Assembly: GCF_900103475.1 (NCBI RefSeq)
Contig: NZ_FNHG01000007.1
Location: 61,256 to 125,255 of the forward strand
Source: Maricaulis salignorans
GTDB lineage: Bacteria; Pseudomonadota; Alphaproteobacteria; Caulobacterales; Maricaulaceae
Reading direction: 5' to 3'
Length of the DNA stretch: 64,000 nucleotides
A program made the translations under genes and the position numbers. A model generated the notes under the pieces. It ran no database searches, was not told the DNA's origin, and saw nothing but the letters and a program-made list of their open reading frames with translations. Positions 1 through 11,543 of this stretch are shown piece after piece. The number at the start of each line of letters is the position of its first letter. Position 1 is the first letter of the stretch.

Positions 1-999
1 CTGCCCCTGATTGCGGCCTTTGCGACGGCATTGCTGCTCGGCTGGGCGATGCGGCGGGCGGGGATTATTGACCGTCCCAATGCGCGTTCCAATCATGAGC
101 GGCCGACACCGCGTGGTGGTGGATTGGGGATTTTGGCGGGGTTTTTCATAGCCTTGGCCCTGATGCCACAGACTTCACCGGCGAGCGGAGCGATGCTGGC
201 GGGGTTGGCCCTGTGCGGGGGTGTTGCCGGTCTGATCGGGCTGCTCGACGATCTTTTCACCCTGTCGGAAACGCTCAAATTCATCATTCTGGCCGCCGTC
301 AGCCTTGCCCTGGCAGGGATTGCCGGACCTGTCCTGCACCTTGCCGTAAGCCTGCCATGGATTATCGGTCTGGCTGGCACTGGCCTATGGGTGTTTACCT
401 GCAGCAATGCCGTAAACTTCATGGATGGCTCGGACGGGCTGATTGCCGCCTGCCTGATCCCGGCCTGCCTCGTGCTCGCAACGGCTGGCGGCGGTGATAT
501 TGCGATGGCCAGCCTGGCGCTGGCCGCGGCCCTGGCCGGGTTTGCCGTCTGGAATGCGCCGCTGCTGCGGGCGCGCGGGACGCTGTTCGCCGGCGATGCC
601 GGTGCGCTGGGGGCCTCGGTCCTGTTCGCCGGGCTGGCGCTGCGCTGGGCGGCGACGGGGCCGGACGGAACGGTGTGGCTGGCCGCGCTGCTGATCCTGC
701 CCCTGCTCGGCGATGTCCTGTTGACGATGGCGGCGCGGGCCCGGGCCGGACGCCGCCTGTTCGCCCCGCACCGGGCGCATGCCTATCAACTTCTGATCCG
801 GATGGGCTGGAGCCATCGGCGTGTGGCGGCCATGTGGGCCGCGCTGAGCCTGGCCTGCGGCGCGCTGGTTCTGGTCGGCGCCGCTGGGCCGGAGGGGTTG
901 AAAATTGGCGTCTTCGTGATCGGTGTGGCCGGCTTCACGATTATCCATCGCATCGTGCGCAAGCGCGCCGCTGCGGCCGGTGAGGACATCACCCGATAA
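1..999 (+). CDS. WecA/MraY-like undecaprenyl-phosphate sugar-1-phosphate transferase, 5'-truncated
   Basis: Polytopic membrane protein of the glycosyltransferase 4 (MraY/WecA) family. It transfers a sugar-1-phosphate from a UDP-sugar to undecaprenyl phosphate at the cytoplasmic membrane, starting O-antigen, polysaccharide or peptidoglycan lipid intermediates. The reading frame is open from base 1, so the true start lies upstream of the window. Visible family signatures are IDRPNARSNHERPTPRGGG near the N-terminus, the LLDD aspartate pair, NAVNFMDGSDGL, FAGDAGALG and the late histidine motif PHRAHAYQ. About nine hydrophobic segments are present. The NFMDG and PHRAHAYQ style fits the WecA-like branch better than true MraY. 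Sugar specificity cannot be read from the sequence. Confidence 0.85.
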   Translation: MPLIAAFATALLLGWAMRRAGIIDRPNARSNHERPTPRGGGLGILAGFFIALALMPQTSPASGAMLAGLALCGGVAGLIGLLDDLFTLSETLKFIILAAVSLALAGIAGPVLHLAVSLPWIIGLAGTGLWVFTCSNAVNFMDGSDGLIAACLIPACLVLATAGGGDIAMASLALAAALAGFAVWNAPLLRARGTLFAGDAGALGASVLFAGLALRWAATGPDGTVWLAALLILPLLGDVLLTMAARARAGRRLFAPHRAHAYQLLIRMGWSHRRVAAMWAALSLACGALVLVGAAGPEGLKIGVFVIGVAGFTIIHRIVRKRAAAAGEDITR

Positions 1000-1007
1000 G
1001 CTGAAAA

Positions 1008-2039
1008 TCAGTGGGCGCGGGTGACGACGAAGCTGGCCAGCGCTTCCAGGGCGAGGCGCCATTCATTGGCCGGGAAGATCGCGAGCGCCTGGCGCGCCTT
1101 GGCGGCCCGGTTATGGGCCGCTTCAATGGTCGCCTCGATGGCCTTGTGTTCGCGCATATAGGCCAGGGCGGTCTCGAAATCGCCGTCGTGCTGGTCGAGC
1201 TGACCGATCACCCGATCCCAGAAAGCGCGCTGTTCGTCATCGGCGGAGAGTATGCTCAGTGCGACGGGCAGGGTCACCTTGCCTTCGCGGAAATCATCGC
1301 CGACCGATTTGCCCAGCTTGGCCGCGGCGCCGTCATAATCAAGCGCATCATCGACCAGCTGGAAGGCGAGGCCGAGTTCGCGGCCATAGGTTTCCAGCGC
1401 CTTTTCCTCGACGATGGGCCGGGCCGCGACAATGCCGGCGACCTGGGCGGCGGCGGCGAACAGGGCGGCGGTCTTGGCGTCGATGATCTCGAGATAGGTT
1501 TCAACCGAAACGCCGGTATCCTTGACGGCGGCGAGCTGGCGCACTTCGCCTTCGGCAATCGTCGAGGCGGCGGCGGAGAGCACGCCGAGTGCTTTCATCG
1601 AGCCGGCTTCGACCATCAGGGAGAAGGAGCGCGCAAACAGGAAATCACCGACCAGTACGCTCGAGGCATTGCCCCAGACCAGATTGGCAGCAGCCTTGCC
1701 GCGCCGCATGCCGCTCTCATCGACGACATCATCATGCAGCAGGGTGGCGGTGTGGATGAATTCAACAGCGGCGGCGAGCTTGATCGGCGCCTCGTCGCGG
1801 CAGCCAATCATATTGGCCGCGGCAATCGTGATCATCGGGCGCACGCGTTTGCCGCCGGCCTCGATCAGATAACGCGCTAGTTCGGGGATCAGGGTCACAT
1901 GGCTCTGCAGACGATCGAGAATCAGCGCATCGACCCGGCGCATATCGTCGAAAGCGAGCGTGGCGAGGCGCTCGGCGGCGTTAAGCTCTGCCGGTTCGGG
2001 CATGGGAGCCGTCGCTTTCACTTTCACAATGCTGTCCAC
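1008..2039 (-). CDS. Polyprenyl (probably octaprenyl or decaprenyl) diphosphate synthase
   Basis: Trans-prenyltransferase that condenses isopentenyl diphosphate units into the long chain used for the ubiquinone side tail; cytosolic, Mg-dependent. The first aspartate-rich motif is in LLHDDVVDESGMRRGKAAAN and the second is LVDDALDYDG, both intact. GGKRVRP near the N-terminus binds isopentenyl diphosphate. The chosen start is the GTG at 2039, preceded by AAGGGAA about 9 nt upstream; the frame stays open to 2132 without a better site. This gives 343 aa, normal for IspB-like enzymes. It converges on the WecA-like gene and is divergent from the DUF2007 gene. Chain length cannot be inferred. Confidence 0.92.
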   Translation of the reverse strand: MDSIVKVKATAPMPEPAELNAAERLATLAFDDMRRVDALILDRLQSHVTLIPELARYLIEAGGKRVRPMITIAAANMIGCRDEAPIKLAAAVEFIHTATLLHDDVVDESGMRRGKAAANLVWGNASSVLVGDFLFARSFSLMVEAGSMKALGVLSAAASTIAEGEVRQLAAVKDTGVSVETYLEIIDAKTAALFAAAAQVAGIVAARPIVEEKALETYGRELGLAFQLVDDALDYDGAAAKLGKSVGDDFREGKVTLPVALSILSADDEQRAFWDRVIGQLDQHDGDFETALAYMREHKAIEATIEAAHNRAAKARQALAIFPANEWRLALEALASFVVTRAH

Positions 2040-2149
2040 GCCTGGAGTTTCCCTTGAAGCTCGTAGAAACCTGATGACAATAGAAATCCCCGCCATGCCC
2101 GGCAAGCGGCCTTGTCGGTGGCAATTCAGCACAGGAGTTCGTGCCCGAT

Positions 2150-2365
2150 ATGAAAGAGGTCCTGAGAACCAATGATCCGGTGCGGCTGTCCTACGCGCAA
2201 AGCCTGCTGAATGATGCGGGAATTGAGGGGGTTGTGCTCGATGAAGGCATGTCGACCCTGTATGGAGGCGGTCTGCCTTTCATCAAGCGGCGGCTGATGG
2301 TGGTCGATGAAGACGAGGCCGAGGCGCTGCGTTTGCTCGCCGAAGCCTTGCCGGAGGAAGAATGA
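2150..2365 (+). CDS. DUF2007-family small protein
   Basis: 71-residue soluble protein starting MKEVLRTNDPVRLSYAQ, with the pattern of the DUF2007 (putative signal-transducing) family: LL.DAGI.....DE......GGLPF...R..V.D.D...A. The ATG at 2150 lies 12 nt after an AGGAG. A GTG at 2141 is only 3 nt from that site and is less likely. The stop overlaps the start of the next gene (ATGA at 2362-2365), so the two are translationally coupled; this DUF2007-TrmN6 pairing suggests a housekeeping link. The biochemical role is unknown. Confidence 0.8.
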   Translation: MKEVLRTNDPVRLSYAQSLLNDAGIEGVVLDEGMSTLYGGGLPFIKRRLMVVDEDEAEALRLLAEALPEEE

Positions 2366-3096
2366 ACGAGACCACGCTTGATCGCCTGCTCGACGGCCGG
2401 GTGGAATTGCGCCAGTCGGCGCGGGGCTATCGCGCCGGGATGGATGCCGTCCTGCTGGCCGCCAGTCTCTGTGCGAAGCCGGGCGAATTGCTGGTTGAAT
2501 TTGGCTGCGGGCCCGGTGCGGCCCTGCTGTGTGCGGCGCAGCGCATGCCGGGCAATAGTTTTCTCGGCCTGGAAATCGACCCGGACGCGGTCGAGCTGGC
2601 AACGCAGAATATCGCCGCCAACCGGCTGGGCGATCGGGTGAGGGTGCGCCAGGGCGATATCGCCGCGCCGATGGGCGCGCTGAGGGCCGCCCAGGTTTTC
2701 TTCAATCCACCCTATTTCGACGACCCCAGGGCGCTGCGCCTGCCCAAGGCGGAGAAACAACGCGCCTGGCTGGCCGGTGATGTGCCGCTGGCCGACTGGG
2801 TCGGGGCTGCGGCGCGCCTGCTTGAACCGAAAGGGCGGGTGACGCTGATCCACCGCGCCGATGCACTTGGCGATATCCTGGCCGCGCTGGCCCCGCGCTT
2901 CGGCTCGGTCGTGGTCCGCCCCATTCATCCCCGCGCCGACCGTCCGGCCAAGCGCGTGCTGGTCACGGCCCGGCTCGGCGGCAAGGCGCCGCTGGTCATT
3001 CTGCCCGCCCTGATGATGCATGATGAAGGTGAGGCCGCCCATACCGCCGAAGCCGACGCGATCATGCGCGGCGAGGCCGTGGTGACGATGGTCTAG
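2362..3096 (+). CDS. tRNA1(Val) A37 N6-methyltransferase-like protein (TrmN6/YfiC family)
   Basis: Class I SAM-dependent methyltransferase of 244 aa. The SAM-binding motif LLVEFGCGPGAALLCAA is followed by the acidic post-I strand (FLGLEIDPDAVELA) and the catalytic NPPYFD motif, characteristic of adenine N6 amino-methylation. The N-terminal stretch with LLDGRVELRQSARGYRAGMDAVLLAA matches the family's substrate-side signature. In related enzymes the target is A37 of tRNA-Val. The gene overlaps the preceding DUF2007 gene by 4 nt and converges tail-to-tail with the VOC protein, the two stops overlapping at 3093-3096. The exact tRNA substrate in this lineage is inferred. Confidence 0.85.
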   Translation: MNETTLDRLLDGRVELRQSARGYRAGMDAVLLAASLCAKPGELLVEFGCGPGAALLCAAQRMPGNSFLGLEIDPDAVELATQNIAANRLGDRVRVRQGDIAAPMGALRAAQVFFNPPYFDDPRALRLPKAEKQRAWLAGDVPLADWVGAAARLLEPKGRVTLIHRADALGDILAALAPRFGSVVVRPIHPRADRPAKRVLVTARLGGKAPLVILPALMMHDEGEAAHTAEADAIMRGEAVVTMV

Positions 3097-3569
3097 GGCG
3101 TCTCGCCGGGCTCGACCGTGGGCTGATAGAGAATAATGCCGACGCCGCTGGGGTCGGTGAGATAGAGATAGGTCAGGCCCCAGGGGCGCGGTTCCGGCCC
3201 CTCGCTCGGCCAGAGATCGCCGATGCGCGCCTGTTCGGCATAGACATCGTCCACCGCGATCTGGATCGAGACGCCGGCGGGATCGGGCGCGCCTGCAACA
3301 TCGCCCAGTTCGAGCTGGCCGCCGCCAGGGACATTGAATATCACGCCGCGATCCCCCTCATCGGACCAGGCCTCCTCGACGGGCAAGGCCAGCACCTCGC
3401 GATAGAAGGCGTCCATGGCGCCGAATTCATCCGTATCGATGCGGATCTTCAGGCCGGCCGGATTGTCGGCGCTGGCCGGCGCGGGCAGGAGCGCGCCAGC
3501 GAGGAGGAGGGTGGAGATGATGGCGGGGAGGATGGGGGACAAAATCTGGCCTTTCCGGCACGCATTCAT
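3093..3569 (-). CDS. Exported VOC (glyoxalase/bleomycin-resistance fold) protein
   Basis: 158 aa from an ATG at 3569, preceded by GCAGGAGCGG. The N-terminus MNACRKGQILSPILPAII followed by a hydrophobic stretch and APASA looks like a cleavable signal peptide, so the protein probably acts in the periplasm. The mature part is a single vicinal-oxygen-chelate unit: IRIDTDEFGAMDAFYREVLAL, then a V-rich beta strand, VDDVYAEQARI and LTDPSGVGIILYQP. One VOC module normally needs a dimer for a metal site. No substrate can be assigned. The longer frame up to 3752 lacks a start with a plausible ribosome-binding site. Confidence 0.7.
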   Translation of the reverse strand: MNACRKGQILSPILPAIISTLLLAGALLPAPASADNPAGLKIRIDTDEFGAMDAFYREVLALPVEEAWSDEGDRGVIFNVPGGGQLELGDVAGAPDPAGVSIQIAVDDVYAEQARIGDLWPSEGPEPRPWGLTYLYLTDPSGVGIILYQPTVEPGETP

Positions 3570-3845
3570 GGTTTGAGCCGCTCCTGCGGTGTGGCGCAGG
3601 CCGGTGGTCACTGTCTCGAGCCGGCGGAAAATATACCCGGACGACCGGGACCATTCAAGCGTCGGGCGGGCGCCGCGGCCTGAGCCCCGCGCGACCTCAT
3701 GCCGGGTGCGGAGGCGAGTCCCGGGCCCTCCGGGCGCGATGTTGCGTCGCAATAAAACAAGGACTCGCGCGCTTGATCCGGCGGGCTGACTTGCCTAGTG
3801 TCGGCGCGATTTTTTGATCTTGATTTTTCCAGCGGGAATAATGCC

Positions 3846-4748
3846 ATGGCCGCCGACAAAGCGCCGTCCTTCCAGGACCTCATCCTGCGTCTGCAGCATT
3901 ACTGGGCCAGCCATGGCTGCGCCATCCTGCAGCCCTATGATGTCGAGGTCGGTGCGGGCACGCTGCATCCGGCGACGACCCTGCGCTCGCTGGGCCCAAG
4001 GCCGTGGAATGCGGCCTATGTCCAGCCTTCGCGCCGTCCCGGCGATGGGCGCTATGGCGAAAACCCCAACCGGCTGCAGCATTACTACCAGTTCCAGGTG
4101 CTGCTCAAACCCTGTCCGGACAATCTGCAGGAACTCTATCTCGGCTCGCTCGATGCGATCGGGATTGATCGCGACCTGCATGATGTGCGCTTTGTCGAGG
4201 ATGATTGGGAAAACCCGACCGTCGGCGCCTGGGGGCTGGGCTGGGAAGTCTGGTGTGACGGGATGGAAGTCAGCCAGTTTACCTATTTCCAGCAGGTCGG
4301 CGGGCAGGATGTCGATCTCGTTTCCGGCGAGCTGACCTATGGGCTGGAGCGTCTGGCGATGTATGTCCAGGGCGTCGACAATGTCTACGATCTCGACTTC
4401 AACGGCGCCAAAGGGGCTGACGCTCTGAGCTATGGCGACATCTTCCAGGAAGCCGAGCGGCAATTCTCCGCCTTCAATTTCGAACACGCCGATGTCGATA
4501 TGCTGACGCGCTGGTTCGAAGACGCGGCCGGCCAGTGCAAAGCCCTGCTGGCGCTGGAAAAACCGCTGCCGCTGCCGGCCTATGATTTCTGCCTCAAGGC
4601 CTCGCACATCTTCAATCTGGTCGATGCCCGCGGCGCCATTTCGGTTGCCGAGCGCGCCAGCTGGATCGGCCGCGTGCGCGAACTGGCCAAGGGCTGTGCC
4701 GATGCCTGGGTGGCGTCGGAACGGGTATTGTTTGAAGGCGCGGCGTGA
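3846..4748 (+). CDS. glyQ: Glycine--tRNA ligase alpha subunit
   Basis: Catalytic subunit of the bacterial alpha2beta2 class II glycyl-tRNA synthetase, which charges tRNA-Gly in the cytosol. 300 aa, the normal size. Family signatures are present: [58 protein letters not shown] (class II motif 2 region) and [12 protein letters not shown] (motif 3). The start is the ATG at 3846; the frame is open to 3798 without conserved sequence. The stop overlaps the GFA-like gene start, which separates it from glyS; glyQ-x-glyS is a common alphaproteobacterial arrangement. Confidence 0.97.
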   Translation: MAADKAPSFQDLILRLQHYWASHGCAILQPYDVEVGAGTLHPATTLRSLGPRPWNAAYVQPSRRPGDGRYGENPNRLQHYYQFQVLLKPCPDNLQELYLGSLDAIGIDRDLHDVRFVEDDWENPTVGAWGLGWEVWCDGMEVSQFTYFQQVGGQDVDLVSGELTYGLERLAMYVQGVDNVYDLDFNGAKGADALSYGDIFQEAERQFSAFNFEHADVDMLTRWFEDAAGQCKALLALEKPLPLPAYDFCLKASHIFNLVDARGAISVAERASWIGRVRELAKGCADAWVASERVLFEGAA

Positions 4749-5206
4749 TGAAACTCCCCATGCGCGGTGGCTGTCAGTGCGGCGCCATTCGCTACGAGAT
4801 CACCAAACAGCCGATGACGCTGTATTGCTGCCATTGCACGGCGTGCCAGCAGCAATCCTCGAGCGCCTTCGGCATGTCGATGCTGGTTGAACGCGACGGC
4901 TTGCGCTTCCTCAAGGGCGCGCCGACCGCCTTCGCGATGGAAACCGGCAGCAAGACCGCCAAGATGGGCCTGTTCTGCGATGCCTGCGGCACGCGTATCG
5001 CCCATGATACCGAGGGCAAGCCGGCGCTCTCGCTCAAGGCCGGCACACTCGACGATCGCGCCCGGCTGCGCCCGGTCGGCCATATCTGGGTGCGCAGCGC
5101 CCAGGACTGGGTCGCCTTCCGCGATGACGACCTGATCTATGAAAACGCGCCCGATGATGGCTATTTCGCCCTCATGGAACGCTGGTCCTCCCAAGAACAT
5201 GCCTGA
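4748..5206 (+). CDS. GFA/CENP-V-fold zinc protein
   Basis: 152-residue protein of the glutathione-dependent formaldehyde-activating (GFA) domain family. The zinc ligands are laid out as [10 protein letters not shown] near the N-terminus, CCHCTACQQ around residue 36 and FCDACGTRI around residue 80, a complete set of paired cysteines. The start is the ATG at 4748, sharing bases with the glyQ stop (TGATG). It sits between glyQ and glyS and is probably co-transcribed with them. GFA-domain proteins rarely have a proven activity, so no reaction is claimed. Confidence 0.85.
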   Translation: MKLPMRGGCQCGAIRYEITKQPMTLYCCHCTACQQQSSSAFGMSMLVERDGLRFLKGAPTAFAMETGSKTAKMGLFCDACGTRIAHDTEGKPALSLKAGTLDDRARLRPVGHIWVRSAQDWVAFRDDDLIYENAPDDGYFALMERWSSQEHA

Positions 5207-5220
5207 ACGGAACGCGTTTG

Positions 5221-7668
5221 ATGTCTGAACTCCTGTTTGAAATCTTCTGCGAAGAAATCCCCGCCCGCATGCAGGCGCGTGCCGAGGCTGATCTGGCGCG
5301 CCTGCTGGGCGACCGGCTCAAGGCCGCCGGGCTGGGCTGGAAGACACTGACCACATTTGCCGGTCCGCGCCGTCTCGGCCTGGCCATTACCGGCCTGCCG
5401 CTCAAGACCGAGGATGTCCGCGAAGAGCGCAAGGGGCCGCGCACCGATGCGCCGGAGAAGGCCGTTCAGGGCTTCCTGCGCGGTGCCGGGCTGGACAGTC
5501 TGGACGGCTGCGAGACGCGCGACGACAAGAAGGGCCAGTTCTGGGTCGCCATCATTGAAAAGCCGGGCCGCGCGACAGTCGATGTTGTCGCCGAAGCCAT
5601 TCCGGCGGTGATGAAGGAATTCCCCTGGCCCAAATCGATGAAGTTCGGCGAGGGCGAGAAACTGCAGCGCTGGGTGCGCCCGGTGCATCGTCTGCTCTGC
5701 CTGTTTGATGGCGCTGTCGTGCCGTTTGAGGTGTTCGGCATTGTCGCCTCAAACATCACCGAAGGCCATCGCCGCCACGGGCCGGGCCCGTTCGAGATCC
5801 GTGATTTCGCGCACTACACCCAGGTCCTGCGCGAACAGGGCCATGTCGTGCAGCAGCGCGAGGCGCGCGAGGCGATCATTCTCGAGGGTGCGCGCAAGGT
5901 CTGCCAGGACGCCGGTCTGGAACTGGTCGAGGATGCCGGCCTGCTCCACGAAGTCGCAGGTCTGGCCGAATGGCCGGTGCCGCTTCTGGGCAAGATGGAT
6001 CCCGATTTTCTCGATCTGCCGCCGGAAGTCATCACCCTGACGATGAAGACGCACCAGAAATACTTCGCCGTGCGCAAGCCGGGCGAAGAGGGCCTGGCGG
6101 CGCATTTCGTGGTCGTCGCCAACCAGGCCGCCCCCGATGGCGGCAAGGCCATCGCGGCCGGCAATGCCCGCGTGCTCTCGGCAAGGCTCTCTGATGCGCG
6201 GCATTTCTGGGATAATGACCGCAAGACGCCGCTCGACGAGATGGTGAAAGAGCTCGGCAAGGTCACCTTCCACGAAAAGCTCGGCTCCGTCGCCGACAAG
6301 GTCGAACGGGTCGCCGCCCTGGCGCGCGAACTGGCGCCAATCGTCGGCGCTGATCCGGACCTGGCTGAAAAGGCCGCCCGCCTGGCCAAGGCCGATCTGG
6401 TCTCCGAAATGGTCTATGAATTCCCTGAGCTGCAAGGCGCGATGGGGCGCTATTACGCGCTCGATCAATGGCGCGCGGCCCAGGCCCCCTCCGGCCCCTC
6501 CGGGGCCACCTCCCCCATGAATGGGGGAGGACAAAATGGCGATGCGCCTCGTCTTCCCCCGCTTGCGGGGGAAGTGGGCCGGGCAGGGCCCGGCTCGAAG
6601 GGGGGGCTTGATTGGGCCACGCTCTGCGAAGCCGATGCCTACGCCGTCGCCGATGCCTGTCGGGACCACTACAAACCGCAGGGCCCGACCGACGATGTGC
6701 CGACTGCGCCGGTGACCATCGCCGTCGCACTGGCGGACAAGCTCGATACGCTGGTTGGCTTCTGGGCGATTGATGAGAAGCCGACCGGCTCGAAAGATCC
6801 GTTTGCGCTGAGGCGGGCGGCGCTGGGGGTAATTCGGATATTGCTTGGCGGTAAAGCACGAATGCCGCTGGCTCCTGAAATCAAACAGGCTGTTTGGGAG
6901 CTGGTGCGCCCGAATTTCGACGAGCCCGGCAAAAATTGGCGGTTCCACGACCGTTGTAAGCACGTCCCTGACGGAAGGGAGCTTGGCGAACCCATTGCTG
7001 CCGAAGGCCAAATGGATTCCTCCTCCCACCGGCGGATGGGCCGATTTCAAGGGGGGCTGATGGAGGGGCACCAAATTTTCAAGGAGGATTGGACGGCTGC
7101 CTGTCTTGCCGACCGCCCGTCATGTGACGAAATTATCGCCGACCTCCTCGCCTTCTTCGCAGACCGCCTCAAAGTCCATCTCCGCGATGAGGGCATCCGC
7201 CATGACGTCCTCGACGCCGTGTTCGCGCTCGGCGATGACGATCTCGTCCGCGTCACCAACAAGGCGCGCGCGCTACAGGCCTTCCTCGATACCGATGACG
7301 GCGCGGCGCTGCTGGCCGGCTTCAACCGGGCGGCGAATATTCTCAAGTCTGAGGAGAAGAAGTCCGGCGAGACCTTTGACGGTGCGCCCGATGCGGCCTA
7401 TCTCGCTGGTGCACCGGAGGCGCCCGAACAGGCGCTGATCGCGGCGCTCGAGGCGGCGCGTCCCAAGGCCGATGCCGCACTCGCCGCCGAAGACTTCACC
7501 GCCGCCATGGCCGCGCTCGCGCTTCTACGTGCGCCAATCGACGCGTTTTTCGAGACTGTCACGGTCAATGCAGACGAGCCTGCATTGCGCCGCAACAGAC
7601 TCCTTTTATTGTCCGATATCCGGGCGGCGATCTGTGCCGTGGCGGATTTCAATCGGATTGATGGTTGA
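5221..7668 (+). CDS. glyS: Glycine--tRNA ligase beta subunit, with two in-frame insertions
   Basis: Beta subunit of tetrameric glycyl-tRNA synthetase, carrying the tRNA-binding B-type HD-like and anticodon-binding regions. [27 protein letters not shown] and [11 protein letters not shown] motifs, SDARHFW, and GVIRILL followed later by [21 protein letters not shown] identify it. Start at ATG 5221; TTG 5218 is not needed. At 815 aa it is about 120 residues longer than usual GlyS. The excess sits at about 6484-6610 (low-complexity Gly/Pro/Ala encoded by hairpin repeats) and about 6900-7100 (between GVIRILL and DLLAFF). The frame is open throughout, so it is probably functional, because glyS is essential. 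Confidence 0.95.
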   Translation: MSELLFEIFCEEIPARMQARAEADLARLLGDRLKAAGLGWKTLTTFAGPRRLGLAITGLPLKTEDVREERKGPRTDAPEKAVQGFLRGAGLDSLDGCETRDDKKGQFWVAIIEKPGRATVDVVAEAIPAVMKEFPWPKSMKFGEGEKLQRWVRPVHRLLCLFDGAVVPFEVFGIVASNITEGHRRHGPGPFEIRDFAHYTQVLREQGHVVQQREAREAIILEGARKVCQDAGLELVEDAGLLHEVAGLAEWPVPLLGKMDPDFLDLPPEVITLTMKTHQKYFAVRKPGEEGLAAHFVVVANQAAPDGGKAIAAGNARVLSARLSDARHFWDNDRKTPLDEMVKELGKVTFHEKLGSVADKVERVAALARELAPIVGADPDLAEKAARLAKADLVSEMVYEFPELQGAMGRYYALDQWRAAQAPSGPSGATSPMNGGGQNGDAPRLPPLAGEVGRAGPGSKGGLDWATLCEADAYAVADACRDHYKPQGPTDDVPTAPVTIAVALADKLDTLVGFWAIDEKPTGSKDPFALRRAALGVIRILLGGKARMPLAPEIKQAVWELVRPNFDEPGKNWRFHDRCKHVPDGRELGEPIAAEGQMDSSSHRRMGRFQGGLMEGHQIFKEDWTAACLADRPSCDEIIADLLAFFADRLKVHLRDEGIRHDVLDAVFALGDDDLVRVTNKARALQAFLDTDDGAALLAGFNRAANILKSEEKKSGETFDGAPDAAYLAGAPEAPEQALIAALEAARPKADAALAAEDFTAAMAALALLRAPIDAFFETVTVNADEPALRRNRLLLLSDIRAAICAVADFNRIDG
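6484..6610 (+). repeat. Palindromic repeat element inserted in frame inside glyS
   Basis: Consecutive perfect hairpins lie inside the glyS frame: GGCCCC/GGGGCC (6493-6507), a 10-bp stem CCTCCCCCAT/ATGGGGGAGG with a 2-nt loop (6509-6530), CTTCCCCC/GGGGGAAG (6553-6574), and a GCCGGG...CCCGGC stem just after. The third hairpin plus flank agrees at all but three positions over 28 bases with the minus strand of the intergenic element near 49940-49967. This shows a dispersed repeat family. The insertion keeps the frame and encodes about 42 Gly/Pro/Ala-rich residues. Confidence 0.75.
6900..7095 (+). repeat. Second glyS insertion, partly repeat-like
   Basis: Between the GVIRILL and [10 protein letters not shown] motifs, where GlyS normally has a short linker, about 65-80 extra residues are encoded. 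Part of this (7018-7072) has TCCTCCCACC, GGGCCG and AAGGGGGGCT blocks reminiscent of the flank of the first element. The remainder has no obvious repeat structure. The exact borders cannot be fixed without an alignment. Confidence 0.4.
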
Positions 7669-7696
7669 TGACGATGCTTGAACAGGGATTGAAGTC

Positions 7697-10369
<2,673 letters not shown>

Positions 10370-10391
10370 TAACCTGTTGAACTTCGTGCGT

Positions 10392-10432
10392 GAAATGGCT
10401 CTTCTCTTGTTCGGGGAGAGTCATTTCTTATT
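10392..10432 (+). terminator. Probable terminator after ppdK
   Basis: Inverted arms GAAATGGCTCT (10392-10402) and AGAGTCATTTC (10417-10427) with one mismatch, followed by TTATTTG. It lies 23 nt after the ppdK stop. The T-run is short, so efficiency is uncertain. Confidence 0.55.
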
Positions 10433-10573
10433 TGTAATCGTGCCGCGTGCTTGACCAGATCGGTCTGTTCTCATAGAGGACAGCGCTAATTTTCAAGCAA
10501 AGGCGGGTTAGCTTTTGCGTGGTACGGTCATTGCAGCGCATTGATTCGACCGGGGTAGAAACCAGGAGTGCGA

Positions 10574-11341
10574 ATGAGTTCGGACGCAGTACGTAGACAG
10601 CAAGAGCAGGTCGCGACCGCCTTTTATACGGTGGCGTTCGTCCTGTTGTGCCTGCTGACCGTACTGGCGCTGAACGCCGCTTCCCAACGGGCCCGCGAGC
10701 AGGACGAGACCGTTCTCTGGCAGTCCCTGGCCCAGCGCTACCTGCATGCCGGCGATGTCGAGACCGCCTGGGACGCGCCGCGTACCCTGCAGATCGCCGC
10801 ACTTTCGCTTGAAGCCGATCGCGTCCGCGGTGCCGTCCTGACCGAGCGCCCGATCGATGATTTGCGCACGTTCGACAGCACGCATTTCTCGATGGCCGCC
10901 GATTTCACCGCCGAGCTGAATTGCCTCTCCCAGGCGATCTATTACGAATCACGCAGCGAGGCCTTTGTCGGCCAGCTCGCCGTCGCCCAGGTGATCATGA
11001 ACCGGGTTCGCCATTCGGCCTATCCGGACACGATTTGCGGCGTTGTCTATCAAGGTTCCGAGCGTAGCACGGGGTGCCAGTTCTCCTTCACCTGTGACGG
11101 GTCCGCCATGCGCACCCCGCGCGGCCGTGCCTGGCGCCGGGCCGAACTGATCGCGCAACATGCCTTCATGGGCTTCGGCCGTGATGTGACCCGCCGGGCC
11201 ACCCATTACCACACAGTCGCTGTTGACCCGCACTGGAGCGATACGCTGGTGCGGACCCGCCGGATCGGTACGCACATCTTCTACCGCTTCCCGACCCGCA
11301 CAGAGCGTTCGGCCGGTGTTGTGGCGGGGCGTGACGCCTGA
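10574..11341 (+). CDS. SleB-like cell-wall hydrolase
   Basis: 255 aa from ATG 10574, 5 nt after an AGGAG. Residues about 16-36 form one transmembrane helix (TAFYTVAFVLLCLLTVLAL), so the C-terminal domain is periplasmic. The latter is a Hydrolase_2/SleB domain: LNCLSQAIYYESRSEAFVGQLAVAQVIMNRV, with the glutamate in YYESR as the likely catalytic acid, then CGVVYQGS, CQFSFTCDG and THYHTVAVDPHWS. Such domains cleave peptidoglycan glycan strands. The gene stands alone with its own terminator downstream. The role here, wall remodelling, is inferred from the family. Confidence 0.88.
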   Translation: MSSDAVRRQQEQVATAFYTVAFVLLCLLTVLALNAASQRAREQDETVLWQSLAQRYLHAGDVETAWDAPRTLQIAALSLEADRVRGAVLTERPIDDLRTFDSTHFSMAADFTAELNCLSQAIYYESRSEAFVGQLAVAQVIMNRVRHSAYPDTICGVVYQGSERSTGCQFSFTCDGSAMRTPRGRAWRRAELIAQHAFMGFGRDVTRRATHYHTVAVDPHWSDTLVRTRRIGTHIFYRFPTRTERSAGVVAGRDA

Positions 11342-11376
11342 CCGGCGGCATCGCCAGGACGACGCGACAGAACAAG

Positions 11377-11402
11377 ACCCCGGAGCGATCCGGGGTTTTT
11401 CT
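11377..11402 (+). terminator. Rho-independent terminator after the SleB-like gene
   Basis: Perfect 8-bp stem ACCCCGGA / TCCGGGGT with GCGA tetraloop, followed by TTTTTCTTT. Classic intrinsic terminator on the plus strand. Confidence 0.9.
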
Positions 11403-11543
11403 TTGCCCGGGGCTCGGGGCCCTGGCGCGCGGGCTCAACGGGCCATGCGGGCCCGGCATGCTTAACGATATTGGTTATTAAGACATTGCTGCAAAGCTTC
11501 CGGCGTCAGGGATTGCATCAAACGTCCCGGTTTCGGATCAGGC

